Origin: Verrucomicrobiales bacterium
GTDB lineage: Bacteria > Verrucomicrobiota > Verrucomicrobiia > Verrucomicrobiales > DEV007
Direction of reading: 5' to 3'
DNA: 64,000 bases
Assembly: GCA_029213005.1 (NCBI GenBank)
Contig: JARGPI010000014.1
Coordinates: 1 to 64,000, forward strand
This document shows, in pieces, positions 26,780 to 36,085 of the stretch. How positions within the stretch are numbered: the stretch's first letter is position 1; every line of letters starts with the position of its first letter. The notes under the pieces were generated by a model, which worked only from the letters and a program-made list of their open reading frames with translations, did no database searches and had not been told where the DNA came from. The translations under genes and the position numbers were made by a program.

Positions 26780-26977
26780 ATGTCGAAATTATCTACTAAG
26801 AAAGCCAGTAAAAAAGCCACGAAACTGGCAAATAAAGAAGTCAAAAAAGCGGGTATTAAGTCCGGGAAAAAGAAAGTGGTAAAAAAGGCGGCGTCCGCTG
26901 CTTTGAGGCCGGTTAAAAAAGGCAAAAACGGCAAAGCTAAGAAAGCTGTCCGGAAGGTAATTAAGAAAGCTGCTTAA
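26780..26977 (+). CDS. Small lysine/alanine-rich histone H1-like protein
   Basis: 65 aa from the ATG at 26780 (a GTG at 26753 would add nine non-basic residues and is less likely). After MSKLS almost every residue is Lys, Ala, Gly, Val or Arg, with repeated KKA/KKAxKK words, as in bacterial histone H1-like and AlgP-like tails. Such proteins bind nucleic acid through charge. There is no signal peptide. It stands between divergent arsR and pstS copy 2 with its own upstream TGTCA-type boxes. A structured word (CATCACC ... GGTGATG, 26992-27031) follows the stop codon. It could be a nucleoid protein or a ribosome-associated peptide; the neighbourhood suggests, but does not prove, phosphate-linked expression. 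Confidence 0.7.
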   Translation: MSKLSTKKASKKATKLANKEVKKAGIKSGKKKVVKKAASAALRPVKKGKNGKAKKAVRKVIKKAA

Positions 26978-26991
26978 TTATCAGCAGGTTG

Positions 26992-27031
26992 CATCACCTT
27001 GTTCCGGGTTTTACCGCCCGGGCGGGTGATG
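26992..27031. repeat. Inverted repeat after the histone-like gene
   Basis: CATCACC (26992-26998) and GGTGATG (27025-27031) enclosing a C/G-rich CGCCCGGGCGG core. It may be a stem acting as 3' end of the short mRNA. There is no T-run, so a terminator is not claimed. Confidence 0.4.
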
Positions 27032-27180
27032 TTGGTCTGCCTACAAATATGACGAAGTTGACACTCGTCATCGCTTGAATGGTTTTTGCATTCATGAATG
27101 GTTGTGCCCGTCGGAGGGATTCAATTCCTTCGGCCTGTTAAATAAACAAAACAACAAACAACACGAACTTCATCGTATTC

Positions 27181-27993
27181 ATGAAAAAAACATTCGCATT
27201 ACTCACCGCTGTCGCTCTTGCTGCCGGTTCAGCTGTAGCTGAAGACAAGATCGTTATTAAAGGTTCAGACACCCTCGGAGCTAAGATGGTTCCTCAGCTT
27301 GCAGAGGCTTACAAAGCTGCTGGAAATACTGTTAGCTTCGAAATTGCTGCTGAAGGTTCATCAACAGCTTTCACCACACTCCTTTCCGGAACCGGCGACA
27401 TCGGAATGTCGAGCCGTAACATTAAAGATTCAGAAGTTGAGTCTTTCACCGCTAAAGGACAGGAAATCAAAGACTGGACGGCTGCTTTCGACATGATCGG
27501 TGTGATCGTTAATGAAAAGAGTGGTCTTGAGAACCTGACTCTTAAGCAGGTTGAGGGAATTTTCACTGGTGACATTACTGACTGGAGTGAAGTCGGTGGT
27601 CAGGCTGGTCCTATTTCAGTCTACACACGCAACACTTCCTCCGGAACTTACAAGTCATTCCAGGGAATGGCGATGGCAAAGCGTGACTACGGTTCTGACA
27701 CTCAGAAGATGGCTGGAAACGAGCAGATCGCTGAAGAAGTTGCCAAGAATCCTAACGGTATCGGTTACGTCGGTCTTGCCTACACAGAGAAGGATGGCAT
27801 CAAAGCTGTAAAAGTTGACGGTGTTGAGCTTAAGCCTAAGAACGCTAAGGAGTATCCTATCGCCCGCAGCCTTCACTACTACACAATCGACGGTAAGCTT
27901 TCTGCTGCTGCTGAGAAGTTCCTGAAGTGGGCCACCACTGCGGACGAAGCTGGTGAAGTGGTTGAGCGTGTGGGATTTATCGCGCCTAACTAA
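27181..27993 (+). CDS. pstS: Phosphate ABC transporter substrate-binding protein PstS (copy 2)
   Basis: 270 aa with a classic signal peptide (MKKTFALLTAVALAAGSAVA). Same fold and landmarks as copy 1: IKGSDTLGAK, AAEGSSTAFTTL and TRNTSSGTYKSFQGM, ending AGEVVERVGFIAPN. Periplasmic phosphate binder for the PstCAB transporter that follows. The codon use is strongly restricted (GCT, GGT, CTT, AAG, TCC), more so than in copy 1, suggesting high expression. It ends at a strong terminator, so PstS can be made in excess over the membrane components. Confidence 0.95.
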   Translation: MKKTFALLTAVALAAGSAVAEDKIVIKGSDTLGAKMVPQLAEAYKAAGNTVSFEIAAEGSSTAFTTLLSGTGDIGMSSRNIKDSEVESFTAKGQEIKDWTAAFDMIGVIVNEKSGLENLTLKQVEGIFTGDITDWSEVGGQAGPISVYTRNTSSGTYKSFQGMAMAKRDYGSDTQKMAGNEQIAEEVAKNPNGIGYVGLAYTEKDGIKAVKVDGVELKPKNAKEYPIARSLHYYTIDGKLSAAAEKFLKWATTADEAGEVVERVGFIAPN

Positions 27994-28020
27994 TTTCTGA
28001 ACATCAATTTTAATCTTAAG

Positions 28021-28053
28021 GGCCTGGCGGGGAGACTCGCCGGGCCTTTTTTT
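28021..28053 (+). terminator. Rho-independent terminator after pstS copy 2
   Basis: GGCCTGGCG and CGCCGGGCC pair (one T-G wobble) around GGGAGACT, followed by seven T. Confidence 0.9.
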
Positions 28054-28076
28054 GTCCGGATCGGAAGGTTCCGGCG

Positions 28077-28092
28077 TGACAAAAACGTTACG
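28077..28092. promoter_or_regulatory. Candidate PHO-type operator upstream of pstC
   Basis: TGACAAAAACGTTACG: TGAC and TTAC words 11 bp apart, i.e. GTAAC and GTCAC read on the minus strand. The word matches those upstream of pstS copy 1, the histone-like gene and porin 1. Confidence 0.3.
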
Positions 28093-28184
28093 CTTCAGTG
28101 GCCGCAAAACTCTTTGGATCTGGTAGTCTAGCGCCGTTGAAAAAGGTGGACTGAAAACCACCGTTGAAAAATCGAACTCAAAAA

Positions 28185-30263
28185 ATGAACTCATCTGACC
28201 CTTCAGAATCTACGAATCCACCCTCTAACGAGCGTGGTGGAGAATTTCGTAAAAAAGGCTTCAAGGTCTTTGGTCTTGATCTTCAGGACTTTATTAAGTT
28301 CTTTTTCAGCGGGAACGCCAGTCTCGCCATCGTGATTCTTATCTTGATCTGTGTGTTTCTCGCCAGAGAAGCCGCTCTGTTTTTCCCTGATCATCACAAG
28401 GGCTTGAAAGCCTATCGGCAGTCGGGACAGGAGCTGGTCGATTTTGTCGGGGAGGAAGTGAATGCCTTCACCGCACTTTACAGCAGCTCGAATATTGCCT
28501 ACTACGCCGAGCTCAATGAATCCTCTCTGGAGCAGGACAATCTCCTTGCCGCCTACCGGTCGGTTTTGAGTCTGGTGAAGAACGAGACCTCGAGAGTGAG
28601 GGATCGCCTTGAGGATAAGCTGGATGACCTCGAAGACGCTCAGGACGATTTGGTTGACGCCCGTGAGGATCTCGCAAAGCTCGACCCGGTAAACGATTCG
28701 GAGAAGGTTGAGAAGCTTAAGGGCAAGATCGAAAAGTATACCAAAGAGATCGAAAGCCTGAAGCCTGATATAGCGGTTCTTGAGCCGGAACTGAAAAAGG
28801 AGTCCGAAGCTATCTTGAATAACAGTCTCACCTGGAAATTTGACAATTCGGATCTCAAGCTAACTAAAACCCAGATTAAAAATTTCCGGGAGGCCGTTCT
28901 TTACGCCGTGCCGAATGCTGAAGGTGAACATCCCTATATAGAGGAATTGAAGAAGGTTAGCGCCGCTAAGAAGAGTGTCGCAGCCGAAAAGTTAGTCGAT
29001 TTTAAAGCGACCGTGACCGGCCTCCGGGATTCTGCTAAAGAAGTGAAATCGCTGCATTCCGAGATGAAGAAAATCGCATCGCTGGCGAAACGGGAAGCGG
29101 AAAAATTTGAGACCGCTCCGGGACGGCGGGCGGCGCTTCTTGCCGGTGCTAAGTTGGAAAAGGATCCCGAGGCAAAGGCTCGGAAAATCGAACGGGCCGA
29201 AGCGGTTATGGTAGAGGAACCTGACTTTGCGGCACTGACGAAGCCTCTCTACGACAAGATTCCGGAGCACGAAAAGCTCGCCCGGAAGTTTGAAAAAGAA
29301 GTAGAGGTGCTGGCTTCGCAACTCCCGCGGAAAGTATCAACCAAGAGCGCGACTGCCAATCTCAAAGAAGCGAGAAAGGCTCAGAAGCGATTCGAATCCA
29401 CTGTCAAAAGCAGTCTCGATAAGATTGATGACTGGCGTCACGATAAGGCTTACTCGATCGTCGGGTCGATCAGTGCCTTCATCTTTGGTCGTGACTGGGT
29501 AACTAACAGTTCATGGCACGATTTTTATGGACTGCTCCCTCTATTCACCGGCTCCTTTATGATTTCTATCATTGCGTTGGTTGTCGCAGTCCCGTTTGCG
29601 GTGTCAGCAGCGATCTATGTGAATCAGCTGGCTCCGGTTAAAGAGCAGAATTTTGTGAAGCCGGCGATCGAATTTATCGAGGCAATACCATCCGTGGTTT
29701 TGGGATTCTTTGGTATCTTTGTATTGGGAACGGCGCTTCGAAACCTCAGCCAGGTTCCTTGGTTGGAGTGGGTGCCGGGCTTTCCAATGTCAGAGCGTCT
29801 CACTATTCTTAATGCGGGATTGCTTCTCGCCTTCATGGCGATGCCGACGATCTTTACGCTCGCTGAAGATGCCCTGAACAACGTGCCGAAAGCGTTTTCG
29901 GAGAACTCTCTGGCGCTTGGTGCCTCGAAACTTCAAACCGTGCTTCAGGTGGTCTTCCCTACCGCACTTTCCGGTATCATCGCTGCCGCTCTACTTGGAT
30001 TCGGGCGGATCATTGGTGAGACCATGGTTGTGCTGCTCGTGGCGGGTAACAAGATAAAGATCCCGGACTTCAGCGAAGGTCTGGGCGTCGTTGCTCAACC
30101 GGCTCACACCATGACTGGTATTATCGCCCAGGAACTGGGCGAAGTGGACAATGGTTCGCTGCATTGGCGGGCGTTGTTCATGGTCGGGATGGTTCTCTTT
30201 TTCATCTCACTACTGGTAAACTTTTCGGCGCAGAAGATTCTGCAGCGCTTCCAGAAGATATAA
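28185..30263 (+). CDS. pstC: Phosphate ABC transporter permease PstC with long coiled-coil insertion
   Basis: 692 aa from the ATG at 28185 (a TTG at 28164 is the alternative); ordinary PstC is about 300-330 aa. TM1 lies at about 47-66, followed by some 380 residues of charged, heptad-like sequence (strong coiled coil about 125-225 and again 255-430, rich in KLE/EKA/DDLEDA words), predicted periplasmic. The canonical permease core then starts near GLLPLFTGSFMISIIALVVA. The EAA loop (LALGASKLQTVLQVVFPTA) and the GRIIGETM motif are intact, so it should still transport. First gene of pstC-pstA-pstB-phoU. The insertion could dock PstS or reach toward the porins, but nothing shows this. Confidence 0.9.
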   Translation: MNSSDPSESTNPPSNERGGEFRKKGFKVFGLDLQDFIKFFFSGNASLAIVILILICVFLAREAALFFPDHHKGLKAYRQSGQELVDFVGEEVNAFTALYSSSNIAYYAELNESSLEQDNLLAAYRSVLSLVKNETSRVRDRLEDKLDDLEDAQDDLVDAREDLAKLDPVNDSEKVEKLKGKIEKYTKEIESLKPDIAVLEPELKKESEAILNNSLTWKFDNSDLKLTKTQIKNFREAVLYAVPNAEGEHPYIEELKKVSAAKKSVAAEKLVDFKATVTGLRDSAKEVKSLHSEMKKIASLAKREAEKFETAPGRRAALLAGAKLEKDPEAKARKIERAEAVMVEEPDFAALTKPLYDKIPEHEKLARKFEKEVEVLASQLPRKVSTKSATANLKEARKAQKRFESTVKSSLDKIDDWRHDKAYSIVGSISAFIFGRDWVTNSSWHDFYGLLPLFTGSFMISIIALVVAVPFAVSAAIYVNQLAPVKEQNFVKPAIEFIEAIPSVVLGFFGIFVLGTALRNLSQVPWLEWVPGFPMSERLTILNAGLLLAFMAMPTIFTLAEDALNNVPKAFSENSLALGASKLQTVLQVVFPTALSGIIAAALLGFGRIIGETMVVLLVAGNKIKIPDFSEGLGVVAQPAHTMTGIIAQELGEVDNGSLHWRALFMVGMVLFFISLLVNFSAQKILQRFQKI

Positions 30264-30308
30264 TTTCGAAAACTTATCCACGAAAATTCGCTCAACCTTT
30301 ATTTTCAC

Positions 30309-31490
30309 ATGCACGATATATCGAAAGACAACCCGCTTGGGGTCAGCAGGCCGTTTGCTCCAAAAAGCCAGAAGCGGAAAAAGATCGATCTGAGTACCTT
30401 CTGGGCGTTTCGGATCGCCACTTACTCAATTCTGCTCTGTGCCGCCTATATTTTTGGTGACATCGTTATCAAGGGGGCGCCGGTCGTTTTTAAAGCGAGT
30501 GCTCCTTTTGTTAATACCGAATTCTTCACCCGGAGCCCGGAAACACTGGTGGTGTTTGAGACCGATAATGGTACCGAACGCAAACTGGCTTTCTCTGACT
30601 ATATGCAGTGGAAAAAGGACAATCCGGATCTGGAGATTGTAAAAGAGCACACTCACTCTTACTCGGGAGGTGGAATTCTCGGACCGCTGGTCGGGACGGC
30701 GCTGTTGACCGTGATCTGTATTGTGATTGCATTGTTGATCGGTCAGGCCACCGCGATATACCTGAATGAGTACAGTTCGAAAGGAGGGTTCATCGATGCA
30801 ATTCGCCTTGCGATCATGAATTTGGCCGGGGTGCCTTCCGTAGTTTTTGGTCTATTCGGGCTTGGTTTATTCTGCCTGTTTTTCCCGGTATTAACTAATG
30901 CCGAGAACCTTCGGGTCGATGGCTGGCGTGCGATCCAGCTATTTGGGACAGGGAAATACCTGGCTTTTCAGGGGTGGGGAACCTGTATGCTGGCCGGGGG
31001 TTGTACTTTGGCAGTTATGGTGTTGCCCGTTATCATCACCGCGTGCGAAGAGTCACTCAAAGCGATTCCGATGGGCTTTCGCGAAGCGTCACTGGCCCTC
31101 GGTGCTACGAAATGGCAGACCATTAGCAAGTCGGTGCTGCCCTATGCTTTTCCCGGGATGTTGACGGCTTCTGTTCTCGGTATTACCCGCGTGGCTGGAG
31201 AGACGGCCCCGATTATGTTTACCGCCGCATTGGCGCACAAAGATAAATTACCGTGGCAGGATCTGTCTGAAACTGCGAACAGCGCGTTTGGGCAGGTGTT
31301 TTCTTTCTTCTCTCAATCGGTTCAGGCTATGCCTTACCACATCTACACGGTTGCGGCTCGAATCCCGCAATCCGAATACACCGAACCGATGCAATACGGT
31401 TCTGTATTTGTGTTCATGGTGTTGGTAATGTGCCTCGCGGCACTCTCAGTTTTCCTGCGGATTCACTATCGCAAAAAGGTGAGTTGGTAG
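30309..31490 (+). CDS. pstA: Phosphate ABC transporter permease PstA
   Basis: 393 aa, somewhat longer than usual because of a loop of about 65 residues after TM1 (KGAPVVFKASAPFVNTEFFTRSP to HSYSGGG). The six-TM binding-protein-dependent permease core follows, with EAA motif SLALGATKWQTISKSVLPYA and TRVAGETAPI. It forms the inner-membrane channel with PstC and begins 45 bp after pstC. Confidence 0.95.
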   Translation: MHDISKDNPLGVSRPFAPKSQKRKKIDLSTFWAFRIATYSILLCAAYIFGDIVIKGAPVVFKASAPFVNTEFFTRSPETLVVFETDNGTERKLAFSDYMQWKKDNPDLEIVKEHTHSYSGGGILGPLVGTALLTVICIVIALLIGQATAIYLNEYSSKGGFIDAIRLAIMNLAGVPSVVFGLFGLGLFCLFFPVLTNAENLRVDGWRAIQLFGTGKYLAFQGWGTCMLAGGCTLAVMVLPVIITACEESLKAIPMGFREASLALGATKWQTISKSVLPYAFPGMLTASVLGITRVAGETAPIMFTAALAHKDKLPWQDLSETANSAFGQVFSFFSQSVQAMPYHIYTVAARIPQSEYTEPMQYGSVFVFMVLVMCLAALSVFLRIHYRKKVSW

Positions 31491-31558
31491 TGATGAATCG
31501 TCACACAAATGACCGTGTTATTTTACTCTTCTCAATTACTCTTTAACGAATTTCAAAT

Positions 31559-32419
31559 ATGAGCACCGACGTATTAACTCCAGACAAGAAAGTAACTTCA
31601 GCTCCCGGGACTCAGGATCGCGCCGTTTCTTCAAGCCACGAAAGTGGTCATGGTGAAGCAGAAAAAGTGATCAAAGTCGAAGATCTGAATTTTGCTTACG
31701 ATGGTAAAAAGGATGTACTTCGTGACATATCGATTGATATTCACGGTGGTGAGGTGACGTCGTTCATCGGGCCGTCAGGTTGCGGTAAGTCAACCTTACT
31801 GCGCTGCTTCAACCGGATGAATGACCTGATCCCGACCGCTTCGATTACCAAAGGAAAGATCGAAATTCTCGGGACTGATATCTACGATCCCTATGTTGAT
31901 GAAATTGAGCTTCGTAAACATGTCGGGATGGTTTTCCAGAAATACAATCCCTTCCCGAAAAGCATCTATGAAAACGTTGCTTACGGTCTCAGAATTCAGG
32001 GGATTAAAGATAAGAGTGTCCTCGACGAAACGGTGGAGGATAGTCTCAAAGGTGCCGGTCTCTGGGAAGAGGTCAAAGATCGGTTGCACGCCAGCGGGCT
32101 CGGTCTTTCCGGCGGTCAGCAGCAGCGTCTTTGTATTGCCCGGACCATTGCCGTGAAGCCGAAGATTATCCTGATGGATGAGCCGTGTTCCGCACTTGAT
32201 CCAATTTCTACCGCGACGGTTGAAGACTTGATCACTCAGCTTAAGTCGAAGTTCACGATCGTGATCGTGACTCACAATATGCAGCAGGCAACCCGGGTTT
32301 CCGACAAGACTGCGTTTTTCTATCTTGGTGAGTTAATCGAATTTGATGACACTACCAAGTTGTTCACCTCGCCTTCGGTGAGGCAGACTGAGGACTATAT
32401 TTCCGGCCGGTTTGGATAA
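31559..32419 (+). CDS. pstB: Phosphate ABC transporter ATP-binding protein PstB
   Basis: 286 aa. Walker A GPSGCGKST at 71-79, a Q-loop in VGMVFQKYNPFPKS, signature LSGGQQQRLCIAR, Walker B IILMDEPCSALDP and the switch His in VIVTHNMQQA. The N-terminal 35 residues are a Ser/Thr-rich extension absent from typical PstB. It energises PstCA and, with PhoU, takes part in phosphate sensing. Confidence 0.97.
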   Translation: MSTDVLTPDKKVTSAPGTQDRAVSSSHESGHGEAEKVIKVEDLNFAYDGKKDVLRDISIDIHGGEVTSFIGPSGCGKSTLLRCFNRMNDLIPTASITKGKIEILGTDIYDPYVDEIELRKHVGMVFQKYNPFPKSIYENVAYGLRIQGIKDKSVLDETVEDSLKGAGLWEEVKDRLHASGLGLSGGQQQRLCIARTIAVKPKIILMDEPCSALDPISTATVEDLITQLKSKFTIVIVTHNMQQATRVSDKTAFFYLGELIEFDDTTKLFTSPSVRQTEDYISGRFG

Positions 32420-32443
32420 GGCTGGACTCACAATGTTATCTCT

Positions 32444-33130
32444 ATGACTACGCAACCCCACATTCTTCGTGATTTTGAATCTTCCCTGAAGAGCGTCAAA
32501 AAATCAGTCCTCGTGATGGCGGATCTCGCTGCGGGGAATCTTGAAAACGCGGTGGGTGGGTTGTTGCAGCGAAAGGAATCGCTTTGTAACGATGCGATTG
32601 CTGATGATGAAGAAGTTAATTCGTTAGATCGCAGCATCGATAAAGATGGTATAGAGATTCTGCTTCGTTTTACTCCCTTGGCGACCGATCTCCGTTCGGT
32701 CGTTGCGGCGATGAAAGTGGCGACCAATCTCGAAAGGGTTTCTGACCAAGCCGGTAACATTGCGCGGCGCGCCCGCAAAATTATATCGAAGCCGGAGGTG
32801 CCCGAGACGCGTTTGATCTCTCCTATCGCTGAGTTGGCAGCAGAGCTTCTCGGTGATGCGATGCGTTCGTTTTCCGACGGTAATGTGAATCTGGCTCTGA
32901 CGCTTCACGAAAGAGATCAGAAACTGGATTCGCTTCACCGCAAAGCGATAGAGACGCTGACTAAAGCGATCGAGAATGATACCGACAATCTCCGGACTTA
33001 TTTGAACCTGATCTTTATCGTCCGGTGTCTCGAGCGAATTGGTGATCACGCCGTAAATATCGGTGAGGATACGGTATACACTGCGGAAGCGACCGATATT
33101 CGCCATATTGGACCGGGAGCTTTGCATTAA
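32444..33130 (+). CDS. phoU: Phosphate transport system regulator PhoU
   Basis: 228 aa, two PhoU three-helix bundles. The metal-binding helices are recognisable as DLRSVVAAMKVATNLERVSDQAGNIARR in the first half and IFIVRCLERIGDHAVNIGED in the second. It links Pst activity to the PhoR/PhoB system and limits phosphate uptake. Last gene of the pst operon, 24 bp after pstB. No phoR/phoB pair is in the window. Confidence 0.95.
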   Translation: MTTQPHILRDFESSLKSVKKSVLVMADLAAGNLENAVGGLLQRKESLCNDAIADDEEVNSLDRSIDKDGIEILLRFTPLATDLRSVVAAMKVATNLERVSDQAGNIARRARKIISKPEVPETRLISPIAELAAELLGDAMRSFSDGNVNLALTLHERDQKLDSLHRKAIETLTKAIENDTDNLRTYLNLIFIVRCLERIGDHAVNIGEDTVYTAEATDIRHIGPGALH

Positions 33131-33188
33131 GTCCCGAGTGGCGAAATGTTTGTTTGCATAGCGCTTCCATAATACGTTTTGTCCACGG

Positions 33189-34907
33189 GTGAAACCGTAT
33201 TTTTCGCTTATCGCAAATCACCGGGGGCTCAGTGCCGTTTTTCTTTTGGTGCTGGGATGTGTGCTTAATCTGCCCGGTACTTCCAGTCTTCCTCTGATGG
33301 ATCGCGATGAGCCCAAGTTTGCTCAGGCGACCTGGGAGATGATAGAGACGGATCAATTCACGATTCCCTACTTCAATCAGGGATATCGATTTGATAAGCC
33401 ACCCCTGACTTACTGGTGGATGAGAGGTCACTATCACCTTCTTGGTAAAACCGAAATCGGAGCGCGCCTCCACTCGGTGGTTGCCAGCATATTGACGGCC
33501 TATGTGATCTACCTGTTCGGTAGTTTTCTCGTGTCGAGGGAGGCGGGATTGTTTTCGGGGATTGCCTGGTTGAGCTGCTTTCAGGTTTTGATCCATAGCC
33601 GGCTCAGTGTGGCTGATATGCCACTATTACTGGGGGTGGTTATAACGATGTATGCATTGGCCCGACTTTTATTGCCGGAAAAGGAGCCGCGTAAGTTCGG
33701 GAAATACTACTGGGTGCTGATTTTCGGTTTGGTGTTCGGCTTTCTCACCAAGGGGCCTGTCGCGTGGATTATTCCCGCGCTGTCGCTTTTGTTATGGCGG
33801 TGGCCAATCGGACGGCAGCCGATCAGATGGAGGCGGATTCAACCCGTAACCAGCTTGCTGATAGCTACGGTTATGGTCGGATTGTGGGGCATTCGCGCGC
33901 TGTGGTTAACCGATGGGAGTTACTGGGATGTGGGCGTCGGGGAGCACGTGGTAAAGCGGGGCTTTTCCGCGTTCAACGGTAGGGTAAATATCCCGGTCGT
34001 CTATTACCTGGGAACCGGAATCGTGAGTCTGTTGCCCTGGAGTGCTTTTCTGCCCGGAGCAGTCATTGTTTCGAAAGAGGCGCTTAAGAGGAATCCGGCA
34101 CGGTCGTTTCTTTTAGCTTGGTTTCTGGCTCCATTCTGTGTTTTTGCGCTGTATGCCACTCAGTTGCCTCACTATATACTTCCCGGATTTCCCGCGCTGA
34201 TGCTTCTGCTCTTTGCGAACGGTAAGTTGGAAAAGCTCGACAGCCGCCTGAGGAAAAACTGGTTTCGCTTTGTGGTCGGTTTGATGTTGGTGGTGGCGTT
34301 GACGGTGGTCGGTGCCGGTATGTTTAAAGTCTTTCCGGAGCCCATGGAGGCTATCAATCGTTTGATACTTCTGGCGGGTGGTCTGGTCGGTCTAATTGGA
34401 GTTTGCCTCCCACTGTCGATCGTGCTCATCCAAAAACACAAGAGGTGCTGGCCTGTGTTGATCGCCGTAGCGGGAATTGCCGGTGTGTTGACTCATATCC
34501 TAACCTTGGAAATCCGGAAGGTTCACCCTATCATCCTGATGAAGGAGACGGGGGTGTTTGCGGAGACAGATGGTGTGAAATTTGTTGCCCAGGGATTTTC
34601 AGAACCGAGTTGGGTGTTTTATGAATGGAGTGGAGAGCCCTGGAATCTGACGGGGGATCTTGGTGAGGCGGTGCGATTTATGGAAGGGGAGGGAAAGCGC
34701 GCCGGAATCTTTTTGACTGAGGAATGGAGAATCGGTGAAAAGGCGGTGCTGGCAAAATTCAGAGGAGAGCCGGCCCCGAGGTTGAGGGACCAAAGAGAGG
34801 TAATAGAGAAAGCGTTTCCGCGAAGTGACTACAAAATAGCCGAAGTGAGCGGTTTGAATATTGCGAGAACGAGCTGGGTGAAGATCCGGTTTATTCAGCC
34901 AAGGTAG
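33189..34907 (+). CDS. Glycosyltransferase family 39 / ArnT-like membrane protein
   Basis: 572 aa starting at a GTG. About 11-12 TM segments, with the first periplasmic loop carrying MDRDEPKFAQATWEM, matching the catalytic DE pair of GT39/ArnT-like polyprenyl-phosphate-dependent glycosyltransferases, and DKPPLTYWW, the typical second motif. Its C-terminal 130 residues are soluble. Such enzymes transfer a sugar from a lipid carrier to lipid A or proteins at the periplasmic face. It follows phoU by 58 bp; its stop overlaps the convergent PAP2 gene by 17 bp. The acceptor is unknown. Confidence 0.8.
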   Translation: MKPYFSLIANHRGLSAVFLLVLGCVLNLPGTSSLPLMDRDEPKFAQATWEMIETDQFTIPYFNQGYRFDKPPLTYWWMRGHYHLLGKTEIGARLHSVVASILTAYVIYLFGSFLVSREAGLFSGIAWLSCFQVLIHSRLSVADMPLLLGVVITMYALARLLLPEKEPRKFGKYYWVLIFGLVFGFLTKGPVAWIIPALSLLLWRWPIGRQPIRWRRIQPVTSLLIATVMVGLWGIRALWLTDGSYWDVGVGEHVVKRGFSAFNGRVNIPVVYYLGTGIVSLLPWSAFLPGAVIVSKEALKRNPARSFLLAWFLAPFCVFALYATQLPHYILPGFPALMLLLFANGKLEKLDSRLRKNWFRFVVGLMLVVALTVVGAGMFKVFPEPMEAINRLILLAGGLVGLIGVCLPLSIVLIQKHKRCWPVLIAVAGIAGVLTHILTLEIRKVHPIILMKETGVFAETDGVKFVAQGFSEPSWVFYEWSGEPWNLTGDLGEAVRFMEGEGKRAGIFLTEEWRIGEKAVLAKFRGEPAPRLRDQREVIEKAFPRSDYKIAEVSGLNIARTSWVKIRFIQPR

Positions 34908-36000
34908 CAGGCAGGTTTTTCCGGGTTGGAAGCGGCAGAGGATCCGGTTCGGTCGGGCTTTTGGTCCGCCGCCGTCTTTTTAATCGCAGTCGAACTTTGC
35001 GGAGATGCCAGCCAGCGGCGCAGCCATACAGCATTCCGAATGATCCACCGACAAGGACATCGGTCGGGTAGTGTTTCGACTGGTAGATTCGGGACCAGCC
35101 AACCGAGCAACTGAAAGCAAAAACCGGCAATCCATACACTCCGAGAGCCGCAAGGACTGGCGCTCCCATCCCCATTGCGGTGGAGGTGTGGCCGGAGGGG
35201 AAGCCGTGGTATTCCCATCCTTTCAAAACGCCGGGGATACCATAGAATTTGTCTTCTACAGAAGCGTAGGGGCGGGGCCGACCGGTAGTGAATCGCAGCG
35301 CATTGCAGGACAGTCCGGCGATCAGTGCGACATAGAAGGTAGTAACCGCAAGTCTCTGGAACCATCTTTTTTTGCTGATAAAACCGTAGACCCAGATCAG
35401 GACAAACCAGACGAGATTGTACTGAGCGAAGTCTCCCCATTTGCCCAGTTTCCGGGCGAGTATTCGAGTGGGGATGTTCTGTTTTGATACCCTGACGAGT
35501 TGAACTTCGCTAATCGCCGCGAGTTCGGATGGCAGTGCATTCTGCCAATTCAGTGCGTCGGCTCGTTCCAGCGATTTTCCGTAGATGACGCGGTTTCTAC
35601 CGGAGAAGATAACTCGCTCGAGATAGGACTCGTTCAGACCTTCTGCTGCGAGAGTTTTGATATCATCACGGGTTCGACATTCGATGTCGAGATATACCGT
35701 ATAGAAGGTTTGCCAGCGGTAACTCCGGGTTTCTTTTCCGATATACTTTTCGAGATCGGCTGCCGACCCGGGGTGGAGTAACCGGATCGAATGTATATCA
35801 TTTCTCGACAGGTTGTGTTCAGCGACTCGCTCATCGTGGGGATGGACGAGGATGAGCGCGGTTATTACGATGCTGATCATAAACAGAACCGCTATCGTTC
35901 TGCCCCGCCACAGTGCTTTACCGGTCTTCCAAAATACGATTCGGAAATCTTTCTTTAGTAATCGAAATGCACTGAGCAACTGACCCTTAACCTCTGTCAT
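34891..36000 (-). CDS. PAP2-family membrane phosphatase
   Basis: 369 aa from the ATG at 36000 (an upstream TTG is less likely). One TM near the N-terminus (IAVLFMISIVITALILV) is followed by about 130 soluble residues, then several TM segments holding the three PAP2 phosphatase motifs: RFTTGRPRP, GFPSGHTS and GWSRIYQSKHYPTDV. The family dephosphorylates lipid phosphates such as undecaprenyl pyrophosphate or phosphatidic acid. Convergent with the GT39 gene; both work on lipid-phosphate substrates, which may be why they are together. Confidence 0.85.
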   Translation of the reverse strand: MTEVKGQLLSAFRLLKKDFRIVFWKTGKALWRGRTIAVLFMISIVITALILVHPHDERVAEHNLSRNDIHSIRLLHPGSAADLEKYIGKETRSYRWQTFYTVYLDIECRTRDDIKTLAAEGLNESYLERVIFSGRNRVIYGKSLERADALNWQNALPSELAAISEVQLVRVSKQNIPTRILARKLGKWGDFAQYNLVWFVLIWVYGFISKKRWFQRLAVTTFYVALIAGLSCNALRFTTGRPRPYASVEDKFYGIPGVLKGWEYHGFPSGHTSTAMGMGAPVLAALGVYGLPVFAFSCSVGWSRIYQSKHYPTDVLVGGSFGMLYGCAAGWHLRKVRLRLKRRRRTKSPTEPDPLPLPTRKNLPATLAE

Positions 36001-36085
36001 AGCTATCTTGATGCTAGACGGTAGTCGGGGCGCCTTCGAAGCCAAGGTCGAGATGTTTACATTCCTGTAACCCTACCCATCGGAA

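Noticed and set aside
33015..33596. Minus-strand frame across phoU and the GT39 gene
   Set aside because: Antisense shadow of two well-supported genes.
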